From NCBI RefSeq assembly GCF_000513895.2, contig NZ_CP165783.1, positions 1 through 64,000 on the forward strand: 64,000 nt of DNA. The letters run 5' to 3'. The notes under the pieces are model-generated. The model did not search any database and was not told the origin of the DNA. It worked only from the letters and a program-made list of their open reading frames with translations. Both the position numbers and the translations under genes were made by a program. Positions 26,563 through 35,454 of this stretch are shown one piece after another; positions within the stretch are counted from its first letter, which is position 1, and the number at the start of each line of letters is the position of its first letter. Source of the DNA: Ensifer sp. WSM1721. GTDB taxonomy: Bacteria > Pseudomonadota > Alphaproteobacteria > Rhizobiales > Rhizobiaceae.

Positions 26563-26807
26563 GGCCGGATCGATCCTTGTACGACACCGGAACTGCCGCG
26601 ATCCTCGCCGATCGATAATGTCTGATGGACATCGCTCAATGGCCTGCGGTCCGACCGGTCATCGACCGGGGTAAACGCATTAGAGATATGTGCAGGAGAA
26701 GAGGCGGGCGGCCCCAAGGCATCGAAATCGACTTTGTCCGCGGTCACCGACACTCGGACCATCCGGTCAAGAAGCTTTCCCGCCGTCAGCCTGTCCAGCT
26801 TGCCCAT
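26559..26807 (-). CDS. Small open frame coupled to the RND pump gene
   Basis: An 82-codon frame starts at an ATG with a good ribosome site (CTGGAGG, 6 bases upstream) and ends with its TGA overlapping the ATG of the RND gene as ATGA. The beginning, MGKLDRLTAGKLLDRMVRVS, then TADKVDFDA, is vaguely like the C-terminal part of large serine recombinases, while the rest is low in structure. It may be a leader peptide for pump translation or a remnant. No family is recognised. Confidence 0.4.
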   Translation of the reverse strand: MGKLDRLTAGKLLDRMVRVSVTADKVDFDALGPPASSPAHISNAFTPVDDRSDRRPLSDVHQTLSIGEDRGSSGVVQGSIRP

Positions 26808-26977
26808 CGTAAGCCTCCAGCACCAGCAAATCGCGATTTGCACCGTCGTTAATTAGACGTTTGACGATCGTGCCAACCGACATTGTGACATTCGTGCTAG
26901 AAATATTTCTTGCGGTTACCGTCGCGCCCGGAAGCGTTCGAGAAGATCGGCCGCTCCTTGATCTCCCGCCGCCGAGA

Positions 26978-27021
26978 TGTTACAGATCGGTAACATTGGC
27001 GCATGTTACAGAACGGTTACA
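26978..27021. promoter_or_regulatory. Tandem TetR-type operators
   Basis: TGTTACAGATCGGTAACA (26978-26995) is an inverted repeat with perfect 6-bp arms. A near copy, TGTTACAGAACGGTTACA (27004-27021), starts 26 bp later. Both lie just before the TetR gene and facing the RND operon, as expected for a TetR repressor controlling both. Confidence 0.75.
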
Positions 27022-27071
27022 AAGCGTCAAGGGGCAACCGCCTTCGATACCAATTCGGCCGGCCGAACCTG

Positions 27072-27668
27072 ATGACAACTGACAGCCAATCGCGTCGCTC
27101 CCCGCGTGATCGCATTGTCGATGCTGCCCGCGGATTGTTCCGCAAGCATGGTGTCCGGGGCGTTGGCGTCGATGCCATCGTCGACGCTGCCAACAGCAAC
27201 AAGATGACGCTTTATCGCCATTTCAGCTCTAAGGACGACCTCATCGTCGAATGCCTCCGGCACGCGGGAATGGAGATGGATACTTACTGGCGGGAACTCG
27301 AGGAAGCGCACCCCGGCGACGGTTTGGCGCAGCTCAGGGATTGGGTCCGCCGGATCGCCGATCATCTCGGTGCCAACGACTGCAATTGCGAACTGATGAG
27401 CGCCGCCGTCCAACTCACGGACGAGGATCATCCTGCCCGGTCCGTTATCAAGAAGTTCAAGGATTCACAGCGCGATCATGTATTGGAGCTTTGCCGCAAG
27501 GCACGTGTCGCAAACGCCGAGTTGCTTTGCGACACGCTGCTGCTTTTGATCGAAGGTGCGCGGCTCCACCAGCAAAGCAGCGGCCACGAAGGTCCAAGCG
27601 CTCGATTTGCCGAAATCGCCGACGCGGCGATCCTTTCCTTTGCCGAGAGCAGCTCCGTCGCGGAATAG
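27072..27668 (+). CDS. TetR family repressor, probably of the RND pump
   Basis: The regulator has 198 residues. Its helix-turn-helix is SPRDRIVDAARGLFRKHGVR through VDAANSNKMTLYRHFSSKDD (about residues 10-60), and the rest is the helical ligand pocket and dimer surface. The ATG at 27072 is chosen because the in-frame codons upstream (from 27003) lie in the operator DNA. The gene is divergent from the RND operon across about 500 bp that contain two related 18-bp inverted repeats, so pump repression and inducer release are likely. The ligand is unknown. Confidence 0.9.
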   Translation: MTTDSQSRRSPRDRIVDAARGLFRKHGVRGVGVDAIVDAANSNKMTLYRHFSSKDDLIVECLRHAGMEMDTYWRELEEAHPGDGLAQLRDWVRRIADHLGANDCNCELMSAAVQLTDEDHPARSVIKKFKDSQRDHVLELCRKARVANAELLCDTLLLLIEGARLHQQSSGHEGPSARFAEIADAAILSFAESSSVAE

Positions 27669-28055
27669 GCGCTGAAGCAGCGATCGAGTGTCTCTTCCTA
27701 TTGCGTTGGCTGGTATCGCCCATCGCGGGTTTTCACTTGTCGCCCTCTCGGAGCGGTCGATGACCGCTTGTGGCTTGTGCTTCAGACTTGGCTTTACCGG
27801 GAGACTTGTCCGGGACATCGAAATGCATCCGGCGTCCACGACGCCAAAAAATCATTGATCCATCAGCCGGCGGGCGTCTGCTCTCACTCAGCCTCTGTAG
27901 CCCTCGGGCGAGGGTTAGAAACGAAGCTCCAGCGGAAAGTCAGTGCCTCGGCTGCGCACCGAAGCAGGGGCGGGCCTCGCCCAGTTCGAAGACTTGTGAG
28001 CTGACGAAGGCACCATTTATGAGAACCGAACTGACCCGCATGGGAACAAAGACTC
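27669..28055. other. Intergenic stretch without recognisable gene
   Basis: About 390 bases separate the TetR gene and the convergent molybdenum oxidoreductase operon. Short frames are present without ribosome sites or recognisable products. The only clear structure is the palindrome at its right edge. Confidence 0.5.
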
Positions 28056-28095
28056 AAAGCGCGTCGCGTGGCCCGAATTGAATGCGACGCGCTTT
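28056..28095. terminator. 12-bp-arm palindrome ending the paoC operon
   Basis: AAAGCGCGTCGC and GCGACGCGCTTT form a perfect 12-bp stem with a 16-base loop, touching the paoC stop codon. On the minus strand a TTTGAGTCTTT stretch follows, so it can end that operon. The same arm sequence is a familiar short palindromic repeat between rhizobial genes. Confidence 0.7.
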
Positions 28096-30385
28096 AGATG
28101 GCACTCACTGGCAAGCCGGGGAGCAGCTTGTCCAAGGTGATCGGGAATTCGCGCACGCGCACACCGGTCGCGTTGTAGATGGCGTTGGCGATCGCCGCCC
28201 CGGCGCCGCAGACGCCGAGTTCGCCGAGTCCCTTGGCGCCGAGCGGATTGGCTTTGTCGTCGTATTCCTCGAGAAAGACGACCTCCATGTCTGCAACGTC
28301 ACCGTTGACGGGGACATGATACTCGGCGAGGTCGCCGTTGACGAAGTGGCCGTAGCGGGGATCGAGCACGGTTTCCTCCATCAGTGCAGCACCAATGCCC
28401 CAGGTCATGCCGCCGAGGATCTGCGAGCGGGCGGTCTTGGGGTTGAGGATGCGGCCCGCACCGATCACCGACAGCATGCGGCGCATGCGGATCTCGCCCG
28501 TGTCGCTGTCGACCGCGACTTCCGCGAAGTGCGCTCCATAGGAGTGCTGGGAGTAGGCTCTGTAGCTTTCCGTGTCGCGACCGGCGGCGACCGAACCGGT
28601 GCCCTCCATGCCGTCGGGAGCAATTCTGCCGATGAAATCGGCCAAACTCACAGAACGGTCGCCGACCCGGATCTCTCCGCCGACGAAGATCGGTGCGACG
28701 TCGTTCGCACCCCGAAGTGGGGAGCGGTCGCTGGATCGGGCCGCCTCCATGATTCTCTCCTTAAGCGCGTTGCAGGCGTGATGCAGTGCCGAACCCGCGC
28801 TCGCCGCCCCCCAGGAACCGCCGGAACCGGCCGTGCGCGGGAAGCGGCTGTCACCGAGTTCGACCTTGACCGCGGCGATCGGCACCCCGAGGCTTTCCGC
28901 CGCGATCTGGGTGAGGATGGTGTAGGTGCCGGTTCCGATATCGGTCATGTCGAGACGAGCCGTGACGCGGCCGGTCGCATCGATTGCCACCCTGGCCGTC
29001 CCCGCGCCGATATAATTCGGCCGAATGGCGGCCGCCATGCCGTAACCGATCAGCTTGCGGCCTTCGCGGATGCGTCCTGGCGTCGGCTTGCGGCGTTCCC
29101 AGCCGAAGCGGCGCGCGCCTTCCTGCATGCAGGCGACGAGGTTACGCGTTGAAAACGGCACGCCCTGTTCCGGATCCACGGTCGGCTCGTTGCGGATCCT
29201 CAGTTCGATCGGATCGAGACCGAGTTTTTCGGCGAGCTCATCCATCGCCGATTCAAAGGCGAGCATGCCCGGCGCCTCGCCGGGCGAGCGCATCCATTCG
29301 CCCCGATTGAGGTCGACCGGGACGAGCCGGTGGCGGGTCAACCGATTCGGCGCGGCATAAAGCGAGCGGGTGAAGACCGCGGTCTGCTCACAGAATTCCT
29401 CGAAGCCGGAGGTCGCCGACCAGACATCATGGCCGATCGACGTCAGCCGCCCATCGCGGTCCGCGCCGAGGCGCACCTGCTGGATCATCTCCGCCCGATA
29501 ACCGGCATTGGCAAACATCTGCTGCCGCGTCAGCGCGACCTTGACGGGGCGGCGCAGCACCCTTGCGGCGAGCGCGGCGAGCACGCCGTCGGCATGGACG
29601 ATCAACTTGGAGCCGAAACCACCGCCGATAAACGGGCTGACGATGCGGACACGCTCTCGCGGAATACCGAGCGTGCTGGCGAGGCCGGCCTGAAAGTTGG
29701 CAAGCGTCTGTGCGCACGTGTAGATCGTCACCTCGTCGCCCGACCAGACGGCGAGCGTCGCATGCGGCTCCATCGGGTTGTGATGCTCGTAAGGCGTCCG
29801 GTAGGTCGCGTCGACTTTGACCGGAGCGGCCGCGAAAGCGCCTTCGAAGTCGCCGATCGCGCTATCCGTCTCAAAGCCGGCATTGGTGCGCCGGGGCGTG
29901 TAGGCGTCGGCGAGACGCGCCGACAGATCGAAGGCCCCGCGCTCCTCTTCATAGCGCACCCTGATGAGCCCCGCGGCGGCTCGCGCCGCCTCGAATGTTT
30001 CCGCCACGACGAGCGCGACTGGCTCGTCGTAGAAGCGAACGCGGTTGCTGTTGAGCATGGGCCTGGCGCGGGTGAAGACCTCGGGCACCGTGGGTGTTAC
30101 CGCCGGGCCGAATACCGGTTGGGCCGGTGCGTTCCGATGGGTCATGATGTGCAGCACGCCCGGCATCTTCTCGGCCTCCGCACTGTCGATCTCGACGATA
30201 CGACCCTTGGCGATGGCCGCGCCGAGGATGTAGCCGTACGCGGCCCCATTCACGGCATGTTCATAGGCGTAGGTCGCACGGCCGGTGACTTTGAGCGGCC
30301 CGTCAACGCGCGCGAGCGGCTGACCGACAACGCCATTGCCGGTCTCGGAGGTACGGTTTTCACGTATTATGGTCTCTGTCATCAT
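28094..30385 (-). CDS. paoC: Aldehyde oxidoreductase molybdenum-binding subunit (PaoC/YagR type)
   Basis: The 763-residue large subunit of the xanthine oxidase family carries the molybdenum cofactor and oxidises aldehydes, probably aromatic ones. Typical segments are VGQPLARVDGPLKVTGRATY at the start, PFIGGGFGSK (cofactor contact, about residue 250), MRSPGEAPGMLAFE, and near the end GAKGLGELGVCGAGAAIANA, whose glutamate in GLGE is the catalytic base. It is the last gene of a leftward operon with the FAD and iron-sulfur subunits. No signal peptide is seen, as in E. coli PaoABC, where the complex is exported through the Tat signal of PaoA. Cofactor maturation genes are not adjacent. Confidence 0.92.
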   Translation of the reverse strand: MMTETIIRENRTSETGNGVVGQPLARVDGPLKVTGRATYAYEHAVNGAAYGYILGAAIAKGRIVEIDSAEAEKMPGVLHIMTHRNAPAQPVFGPAVTPTVPEVFTRARPMLNSNRVRFYDEPVALVVAETFEAARAAAGLIRVRYEEERGAFDLSARLADAYTPRRTNAGFETDSAIGDFEGAFAAAPVKVDATYRTPYEHHNPMEPHATLAVWSGDEVTIYTCAQTLANFQAGLASTLGIPRERVRIVSPFIGGGFGSKLIVHADGVLAALAARVLRRPVKVALTRQQMFANAGYRAEMIQQVRLGADRDGRLTSIGHDVWSATSGFEEFCEQTAVFTRSLYAAPNRLTRHRLVPVDLNRGEWMRSPGEAPGMLAFESAMDELAEKLGLDPIELRIRNEPTVDPEQGVPFSTRNLVACMQEGARRFGWERRKPTPGRIREGRKLIGYGMAAAIRPNYIGAGTARVAIDATGRVTARLDMTDIGTGTYTILTQIAAESLGVPIAAVKVELGDSRFPRTAGSGGSWGAASAGSALHHACNALKERIMEAARSSDRSPLRGANDVAPIFVGGEIRVGDRSVSLADFIGRIAPDGMEGTGSVAAGRDTESYRAYSQHSYGAHFAEVAVDSDTGEIRMRRMLSVIGAGRILNPKTARSQILGGMTWGIGAALMEETVLDPRYGHFVNGDLAEYHVPVNGDVADMEVVFLEEYDDKANPLGAKGLGELGVCGAGAAIANAIYNATGVRVREFPITLDKLLPGLPVSAI

Positions 30386-30391
30386 CGCACC

Positions 30392-31378
30392 TCATGCACC
30401 TTCGATAGCCGCGGCGAGCGTCTGCCGTATCGTGCGCTTTGCCAGCGGGATCTTGAAATCATTACCGCCACGCCCCACCGCTCCGGCGAGCGCGCTTTCG
30501 GCAGCATCGGAAAAGGCGGAGTCGGAGGCTGCTGCTTCGGCGAGGACGTATTCCGCTTCCGTCGCGCGCCACGGCTTCGGTGCGACGCCGCCCAACGCGA
30601 TGCGGGCACTCCGTATGCGGTAGCCGCTCGTTTCGACAACGGTCGCGACCGAGACGAGCGCAAAGGCGTAGGAAGCGCGGTCTCGCACCTTGCGGTAAAG
30701 CTGCCGGCCAGGAGGCGGGGGCGGTAGGATCACGGCGGTGATCATCTCGCCGTGGCCGAGAGCCGTCTCGACATGCGGCGTCGAGCCCGGCAACCGGGAG
30801 AGATCGCCGACGGGAATGGTACGTTGCGTGCCGTCGGGCAGGGTGGTCTCGACCGCGGCGTCGAGTGCGGCCATGGCGACGGCCATATCCGAAGGATGCA
30901 CGGCGATGCAGGCGTCGCTGGCGCCGAGCACAGCGTGCATCCGGTTGAAGCCCCGGAGGGCCGCGCAGCCCGATCCGGGCGCGCGCTTGTTGCAAGGCAT
31001 GTTGCGGTCATAGAAATAGGGGCAGCGCGTGCGCTGGAGGAGATTGCCGGCGGTCGAAGCCTTGTTGCGGATCTGACCGGACGCGCCGGCGAGAAGCGCT
31101 TGGCTGAGGATCGGATAGCGCGATCGCACCCGCGCATCGGCGGCGAGATCGCTGTTGCGGACCTGTGCGCCGATGCGAAGGCCGCCCTCCGGCGTCTCCT
31201 CGATCCGGTCGAGCGGCAAGCGGCTGATATCGACGAGGTGTGTCGGCCGCTCGACCTCCAGCTTCATCAGGTCGAGAAGATTAGTGCCGCCGCTGATGAA
31301 CTTCGCTTCGGGCTCGGCCGCCACCGCGGCGGCCGCCTCGTTTACGCTATTGGCGCGCACGTAGGTAAAGGGCTGCAT
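30392..31378 (-). CDS. paoB: Aldehyde oxidoreductase FAD subunit with extra Fe-S motif (PaoB/YagS type)
   Basis: The 328-residue FAD subunit transfers electrons from the molybdenum subunit. The start [16 protein letters not shown] and the FAD-binding [16 protein letters not shown] are standard. The stretch [20 protein letters not shown], with the further cysteine in SGCAA, supplies the cysteines that bind an additional [4Fe-4S] cluster in PaoB, which separates this from ordinary xanthine dehydrogenase subunits. The ATG at 31378 is chosen on this family N-terminus, discarding a longer frame. It lies 6 bases before paoC and 4 bases after paoA. Confidence 0.92.
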   Translation of the reverse strand: MQPFTYVRANSVNEAAAAVAAEPEAKFISGGTNLLDLMKLEVERPTHLVDISRLPLDRIEETPEGGLRIGAQVRNSDLAADARVRSRYPILSQALLAGASGQIRNKASTAGNLLQRTRCPYFYDRNMPCNKRAPGSGCAALRGFNRMHAVLGASDACIAVHPSDMAVAMAALDAAVETTLPDGTQRTIPVGDLSRLPGSTPHVETALGHGEMITAVILPPPPPGRQLYRKVRDRASYAFALVSVATVVETSGYRIRSARIALGGVAPKPWRATEAEYVLAEAAASDSAFSDAAESALAGAVGRGGNDFKIPLAKRTIRQTLAAAIEGA

Positions 31379-31382
31379 GGGC

Positions 31383-32039
31383 TCACACCTCTTCGGCTGC
31401 GTCGCGGATGGCGGCGACAATGTTGGGATAGGCGGCACAACGGCAGATGTTGCCGCTCATGCGCTCGCGGATCTCTGCTTCGGTAAGCGCCGTCGGGCCG
31501 GATGCCAGATCGGCACTTGCGTGGCTCGGCCAGCCGGCCCTGACTTCCTCGAGCATTCCCACCGCCGAACAGATCTGCCCTGGCGTGCAATAACCGCATT
31601 GAAAGCCATCGTGGGCGACAAAGGCGGCCTGAACAGGGTGCAGTCGGTCACCGTCGGCGAGCCCTTCGATCGTCGTGATCTCGTCGCCTTCATGCTGGGC
31701 TGCGAGCGAGAGGCAGGAATTGATCCGTCGGCCGTTTACGAGGACTGTGCAGGCGCCGCACTGACCGTGGTCGCAGCCTTTTTTCGAACCGGTGAGGCCG
31801 AGGTCGTTTCGCAAGGCGTCAAGCAGAGTCGTGCGCGGGTCAAGCTCCAGTGCATGTTCGACTGCGTTGATCCTGAAGGTCATCGGTATTCGCGATATCG
31901 GTGCAGTAGCAAGCCCGGCCGTCATCGCAGCGCCAGCGTTCTCAGCACCGACGGGTAAGCCCGATGCCAGAAAGAGGCAGGTCGCTGCTCCGCCTTCCAA
32001 AACCGCCCGGCGCGTGATCCTGTAGTCCGTTTCGGCCAT
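31383..32039 (-). CDS. paoA: Aldehyde oxidoreductase 2Fe-2S subunit with Tat signal (PaoA/YagT type)
   Basis: A 218-residue iron-sulfur subunit. The N-terminus has a twin-arginine signal ([20 protein letters not shown]), so the assembled complex is likely exported to the periplasm. The plant-ferredoxin-like cluster ligands are in [22 protein letters not shown] context, and the second cluster ligands are in [11 protein letters not shown] and [13 protein letters not shown]. It heads the paoABC-type operon. The 137-bp gap upstream leads to an AraC gene in the same direction. In E. coli this enzyme detoxifies aromatic aldehydes; the same role would fit the ferulate/vanillin genes in this window. 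Confidence 0.92.
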   Translation of the reverse strand: MAETDYRITRRAVLEGGAATCLFLASGLPVGAENAGAAMTAGLATAPISRIPMTFRINAVEHALELDPRTTLLDALRNDLGLTGSKKGCDHGQCGACTVLVNGRRINSCLSLAAQHEGDEITTIEGLADGDRLHPVQAAFVAHDGFQCGYCTPGQICSAVGMLEEVRAGWPSHASADLASGPTALTEAEIRERMSGNICRCAAYPNIVAAIRDAAEEV

Positions 32040-32175
32040 GAATGATCTCCCGGTCGCAACGGCACGGGCCAGGAGGGGTTTTCCATCCTGCCGCGAGCCG
32101 CCGAATTTCCTGTCTTCGACGTGCGGAACTTGGGTGCGCGGGGGGACGCTTTCTTTCAGAAAAGCGGAGGCGCTG

Positions 32176-33060
32176 TCAGGATTCCGGAGAAAAGTGCAGC
32201 CGGTAGGTGCGCGGCGTGATGCCCTTGAGGCGACGGAACGTCGTGGTGAAATGGCTCTGGCTGGAGAAGCCGAGGCGGAATGCAATCGCGCCTATTGCCA
32301 AACCGGTATCTCTGAGCAGCAGCTCCGCCCGCCTTACACGCTCCTCCAGGATATAGGCGTAGGGCGGGCGTCCGGTCGTCTCCTTGAAACGCCGTGCGAA
32401 GGTGTCTAGCGGCATGCCGGCAATGGCCGCCACCTCGCTCAGCGAGATATCGGAGGCGATATGGGCGTCGATATAATCGCGGACACGCTCGAACGTCCGG
32501 CGGCCAAGGCGGCCCTGGCTCGCGACCGGAAACAGGTTGCCTTCCAGGCCGGCCATGCGCAACGCGACGAGGGCAACCAGATGCTCGACATAGACGGTGT
32601 CCGGCACGTGGCCGAGCGACATCTCGGTGCAAAGCGATCGCAGAAGCGTGCCGATGACCGCGTCGCTCCTGTTCACCAGAACCGGCGTGTCGCGCAGCCG
32701 CTCCAATCCCGGAAGCACAAGCGCGGGATCAATCCACAAGGCAGAATAGGAGAGATCCACGTCGCGGTAAAAGCCAACGCGTTCTGCGCCGGCGGGAACG
32801 AAAGTGAGGACTCCGGGCCGGTCCTGCCCGTCATAAAGGGTCTTGCCCTCGGTCCGGATCGATGTCCGGGACGTACTTCCCCCATCTGTCAGCACGATCA
32901 GATGATGAGGTGCCGTCCAACGGAGTTCGGCCTCTTGGCATGCCCAGCGCCGACTGTCGAATATGACTGAAGAGTCAAGCCAGGACGCAGTTTGCAGCGG
33001 TGCTGATACTTCTTCGCGGGTCCGGATACGTCCATCGCCAAGCAATGGTTTGAATGACAT
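32176..33060 (-). CDS. AraC family transcriptional regulator
   Basis: A 294-residue regulator with an N-terminal cupin-like sensor part (about residues 40-170) and a C-terminal pair of helix-turn-helix motifs. The first is in HIASDISLSEVAAIAGMPLD TFARRF and the second ends FSSQSHFTTTFRRLKGITPR. It lies directly upstream of, and parallel to, the aldehyde oxidoreductase operon with a 137-bp gap, which makes that operon its likely target. A 12-bp-arm hairpin lies 59 bases before its start. Ligand unknown. Confidence 0.9.
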   Translation of the reverse strand: MSFKPLLGDGRIRTREEVSAPLQTASWLDSSVIFDSRRWACQEAELRWTAPHHLIVLTDGGSTSRTSIRTEGKTLYDGQDRPGVLTFVPAGAERVGFYRDVDLSYSALWIDPALVLPGLERLRDTPVLVNRSDAVIGTLLRSLCTEMSLGHVPDTVYVEHLVALVALRMAGLEGNLFPVASQGRLGRRTFERVRDYIDAHIASDISLSEVAAIAGMPLDTFARRFKETTGRPPYAYILEERVRRAELLLRDTGLAIGAIAFRLGFSSQSHFTTTFRRLKGITPRTYRLHFSPES

Positions 33061-33403
33061 CGCAAGACTCCATCAGTTCACCTCGGGAGCCCCGGCGGGC
33101 TGCGCCACAAAGCATGGGTGTATCGGTGAGGCTCCCTCACCGATACAGGGGAGAGTCATAGGAACAACAGTCCGGCCTTGATAGACCCGAGTTGTTCAAG
33201 GATGTTCAATGATTGGTGACCACCCGGGTTTTGTGCTTCCAAAGTCGCATTATGTATCGACTGGAATCGCGCGGGCAGGCGCGATCTACTCCCATGCGCT
33301 TAATGGCACGGGCACGAGCTTTCTGATTGGTGGATCCTTCCATTGTTTGAGCGGCTGCGCCTTTACGGAAATCGCGAACGCAGCCGTTCACACGATTGCG
33401 ATG
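33061..33403. other. Intergenic region with one hairpin
   Basis: Between the leftward AraC gene and the toxin-antitoxin operon there is one clear structure: TGTATCGGTGAG and CTCACCGATACA (33119-33147), perfect 12-base arms with a 5-base loop. It could be an AraC operator or a terminator. No gene is seen in the remaining stretch. Confidence 0.5.
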
Positions 33404-33431
33404 TGACTGCATATTAGCTATATTGCAGTCA
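33404..33431. promoter_or_regulatory. Operator of the FitAB-type toxin-antitoxin operon
   Basis: TGACTGCA and TGCAGTCA are perfect 8-bp arms separated by 12 AT-rich bases, 27 bases before the antitoxin start. FitA-type antitoxins bind such inverted repeats as dimers of dimers, so autoregulation is likely. Confidence 0.75.
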
Positions 33432-33457
33432 TTGAAGGCGAATACGAAGGTTTGACT

Positions 33458-33712
33458 ATGGCTATCCTGACAGTACGGAATGTGCCCGATGAGGTGCATC
33501 GCGCTTTGCGCGTGCGCGCGGCGATGCACGGCCGCAGCACCGAGGCCGAAGTGCGTGACATTCTGGAAAGTGTGGTGAAGCCCGAGCAGCGCGTTCGCAT
33601 GGGGGATGCCTTGGCTGCGGTCGGCCGGCGGCTGGGACTGACCAATGATGATTTCGCAGTGTTTGATGAGGTACGTGACAAGTCGCCGGCAGAGCCAATG
33701 AGGTTTGAATGA
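33458..33712 (+). CDS. FitA-like ribbon-helix-helix antitoxin
   Basis: The 84-residue protein starts with the FitA/Arc-type ribbon-helix-helix domain (MAILTVRNVPDEVHRALRVR, then AAMHGRSTEAEVRDILE). This both binds DNA and dimerises. The C-terminal tail (about residues 55-84) would fill the toxin active site. The ATG at 33458 is chosen with CGAAGG about 8 bases upstream. It overlaps the toxin gene by 4 bases (ATGA), the usual coupling, and an inverted repeat precedes it. Confidence 0.93.
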   Translation: MAILTVRNVPDEVHRALRVRAAMHGRSTEAEVRDILESVVKPEQRVRMGDALAAVGRRLGLTNDDFAVFDEVRDKSPAEPMRFE

Positions 33713-34134
33713 TCGTCTTGGATACGAATGTCGTCTCCGAGGCGATGAAACCAGCCCCCAATCCGGCTGTGCACTCCTGGCTGAACGAACAGGTCGCTGA
33801 GACCCTGTACCTGTCCAGTGTGACGTTGGCCGAACTGCTGTTTGGCATCGGTGCTTTGCCGGATGGTCGGCGCAAGAAGGTTCTGACCGAAACGCTTGAC
33901 GGCGTGCTCGAACTGTTTGGCGATCGCGTGTTGCCGTTCGACATCGGAGCTGCTCGGCATTATGCCGACTTAGCCGTGAAGGCCCGAGCGGCCGGCAAGG
34001 GCTTCCCGACGCCCGACGGATATATTGCCGCCATTGCCGCCTCCAAAGGATTCATCATAGCGACGCGTGATATGAGCCCCTTTGAAGCGGCAGGACTTAC
34101 CGTCGTAAATCCCTGGAGCTACCAAGAAATCTAA
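33709..34134 (+). CDS. FitB/VapC-type PIN-domain ribonuclease toxin
   Basis: A PIN-domain toxin of 141 residues. The acidic metal-binding residues are in place: MIVLDTNVVSEAMKP (Asp5), TLAELLFGIGALPDG (Glu43 region), PDGYIAAIAASKG and IIATRDMSPFEAAG near the end. It probably cleaves RNA when free of the antitoxin encoded just upstream with a 4-base overlap. The complete operator-antitoxin-toxin order suggests an active plasmid- or region-stabilising module. Confidence 0.93.
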   Translation: MIVLDTNVVSEAMKPAPNPAVHSWLNEQVAETLYLSSVTLAELLFGIGALPDGRRKKVLTETLDGVLELFGDRVLPFDIGAARHYADLAVKARAAGKGFPTPDGYIAAIAASKGFIIATRDMSPFEAAGLTVVNPWSYQEI

Positions 34135-34347
34135 AGCGTTAATTCACTGGTCTCTGGTTCGATTTCCTATCAAGGCGACGGATACCTTGTCCACTTCCCA
34201 AAAGCCGCGGTCGATCGTCTCGAATTTGGCAAGCCGAAGTTCGGCCGCCGCTTGCCTCACGTCTGGTTCGCGCCGCATGAGCGGACATTCGGCGATAGCT
34301 CAAGCTCGTGCACCAAGTCTCGCGCGAGTTCGAGCAAACCCGACTGG

Positions 34348-34698
34348 TTATTGTCGCAGGATTTTCTCCATCGCTTTCCCTTTCGCGAGTTCGTCGATCA
34401 GTTTGTCCAGGTAGCGGATTTCCCGCATAGTCGTTTCTTGGATTTCTTCCACACGGACGCCGCAGATCACTCCTGTAATCAACGATCGGGAGGGATTCAT
34501 CTGAGGCGCTTGCGCAAAGAAATTCTCGAACGTGGTGTTCTTCGCCAACTGATCGTCCAGGGTCTGTTGGCTATACCCCGTCAGCCAACAGATGATTTCA
34601 TCGACCTCTCCCTTCGTGCGCCCCTTCTTCTCCGCCTTGGCGACATAGTGGGGATAGACGCTCGCCACGCTGACTGAATAGATGCGATGCTTCGTCAT
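34348..34698 (-). CDS. DUF2200 family protein
   Basis: This 116-residue protein matches the DUF2200 family along its length: [20 protein letters not shown] at the start, then [20 protein letters not shown] and [18 protein letters not shown] text in the middle (here [20 protein letters not shown]), ending [17 protein letters not shown]. The function is unknown; it is cytosolic and alone. The 210 bases between its end and the toxin gene contain only short frames, one of 44 codons on the minus strand (34144-34278) without a ribosome site. Confidence 0.88.
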   Translation of the reverse strand: MTKHRIYSVSVASVYPHYVAKAEKKGRTKGEVDEIICWLTGYSQQTLDDQLAKNTTFENFFAQAPQMNPSRSLITGVICGVRVEEIQETTMREIRYLDKLIDELAKGKAMEKILRQ

Positions 34699-35159
34699 CC
34701 GCCCTCCTGAACGTTCCAGATATTTTTCGGCTCAAGAGAGCTGACTTCAAGACCTCACCAAGTACAAAATGAACATCCTCCGCTACGCGGGGCTCAGGGC
34801 CCGAGCGCGGAAGGAGCGTTAAGTTCGCCAAGGCGAAACCGCGCCATTCATCGCGCCGGATGCCGATAACGCATGGGGTTCGATCTTTTGCTTCCCTTAG
34901 AGCACGCAACGTGTCGAGAGGAGTCGTCCCTACGCGAGCGCCAATGCGGAAGACGTTCGCGTTCGCACAGGCGCCTACGTGTTACCTCCGGAACTGCCGC
35001 AGTGGCACAGCCCGGGTATTCAGCAAAAGACCGATGGCGCGTGCGGGCTGAACGAAACTCCGCCACCACACGATGACAACAACCGTTTGAATTCGTCGCC
35101 AACGAATCTGGCGTGTGTAGTACCGACAGCTGGACACTTAGACCGGGAAGGGAAGCACC
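34699..35159. other. Intergenic stretch without recognisable gene
   Basis: About 460 bases between divergent DUF2200 and DUF1127 genes. Frames on both strands are short and not protein-like, and no clear inverted repeat was found. Promoters for both neighbours must lie here. Confidence 0.5.
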
Positions 35160-35402
35160 ATGTCTAAGACCTCGTTCAATATTGAGCCTTCAGCCTTTCT
35201 GCCGGCGGCACGAAGCGCAGCCTTCTTGATCTACGCAGCACAGCTTACCGAGAGAATCCGCCAACGGAGGCGGATCAGCCGTGCACGCGGCTCCGCCCTC
35301 CATGAGATGCCGGATCACATCCTCAAGGACATCGGCGTGACGCGTTTCGAAATCGACCACCTTTGCTTCGGAAGAGTCGGCAACCGGCGCAAGGGCGCGT
35401 GA
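35160..35402 (+). CDS. DUF1127 small basic protein
   Basis: The 80-residue protein ends in the DUF1127 signature: an arginine-rich stretch (RIRQRRRISRARG), then ALHEMPDHILKDIGVTRFEI. Rhizobia carry many of these small proteins, some of which influence RNA turnover, phosphate or carbon control. The N-terminal 45 residues are unrelated to others and moderately hydrophobic. GGGAAGG lies about 8 bases before the ATG. It stands alone before the TPR protein. Confidence 0.88.
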   Translation: MSKTSFNIEPSAFLPAARSAAFLIYAAQLTERIRQRRRISRARGSALHEMPDHILKDIGVTRFEIDHLCFGRVGNRRKGA

Positions 35403-35454
35403 TGCGGTCGGATGCCATTGTTTCCTCCGATCGAGAAATTAGATGAGGATGACC

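Noticed and set aside
34144..34278. 44-codon minus-strand frame between toxin and DUF2200
   Set aside because: Somewhat protein-like but without ribosome site, family or conserved context.
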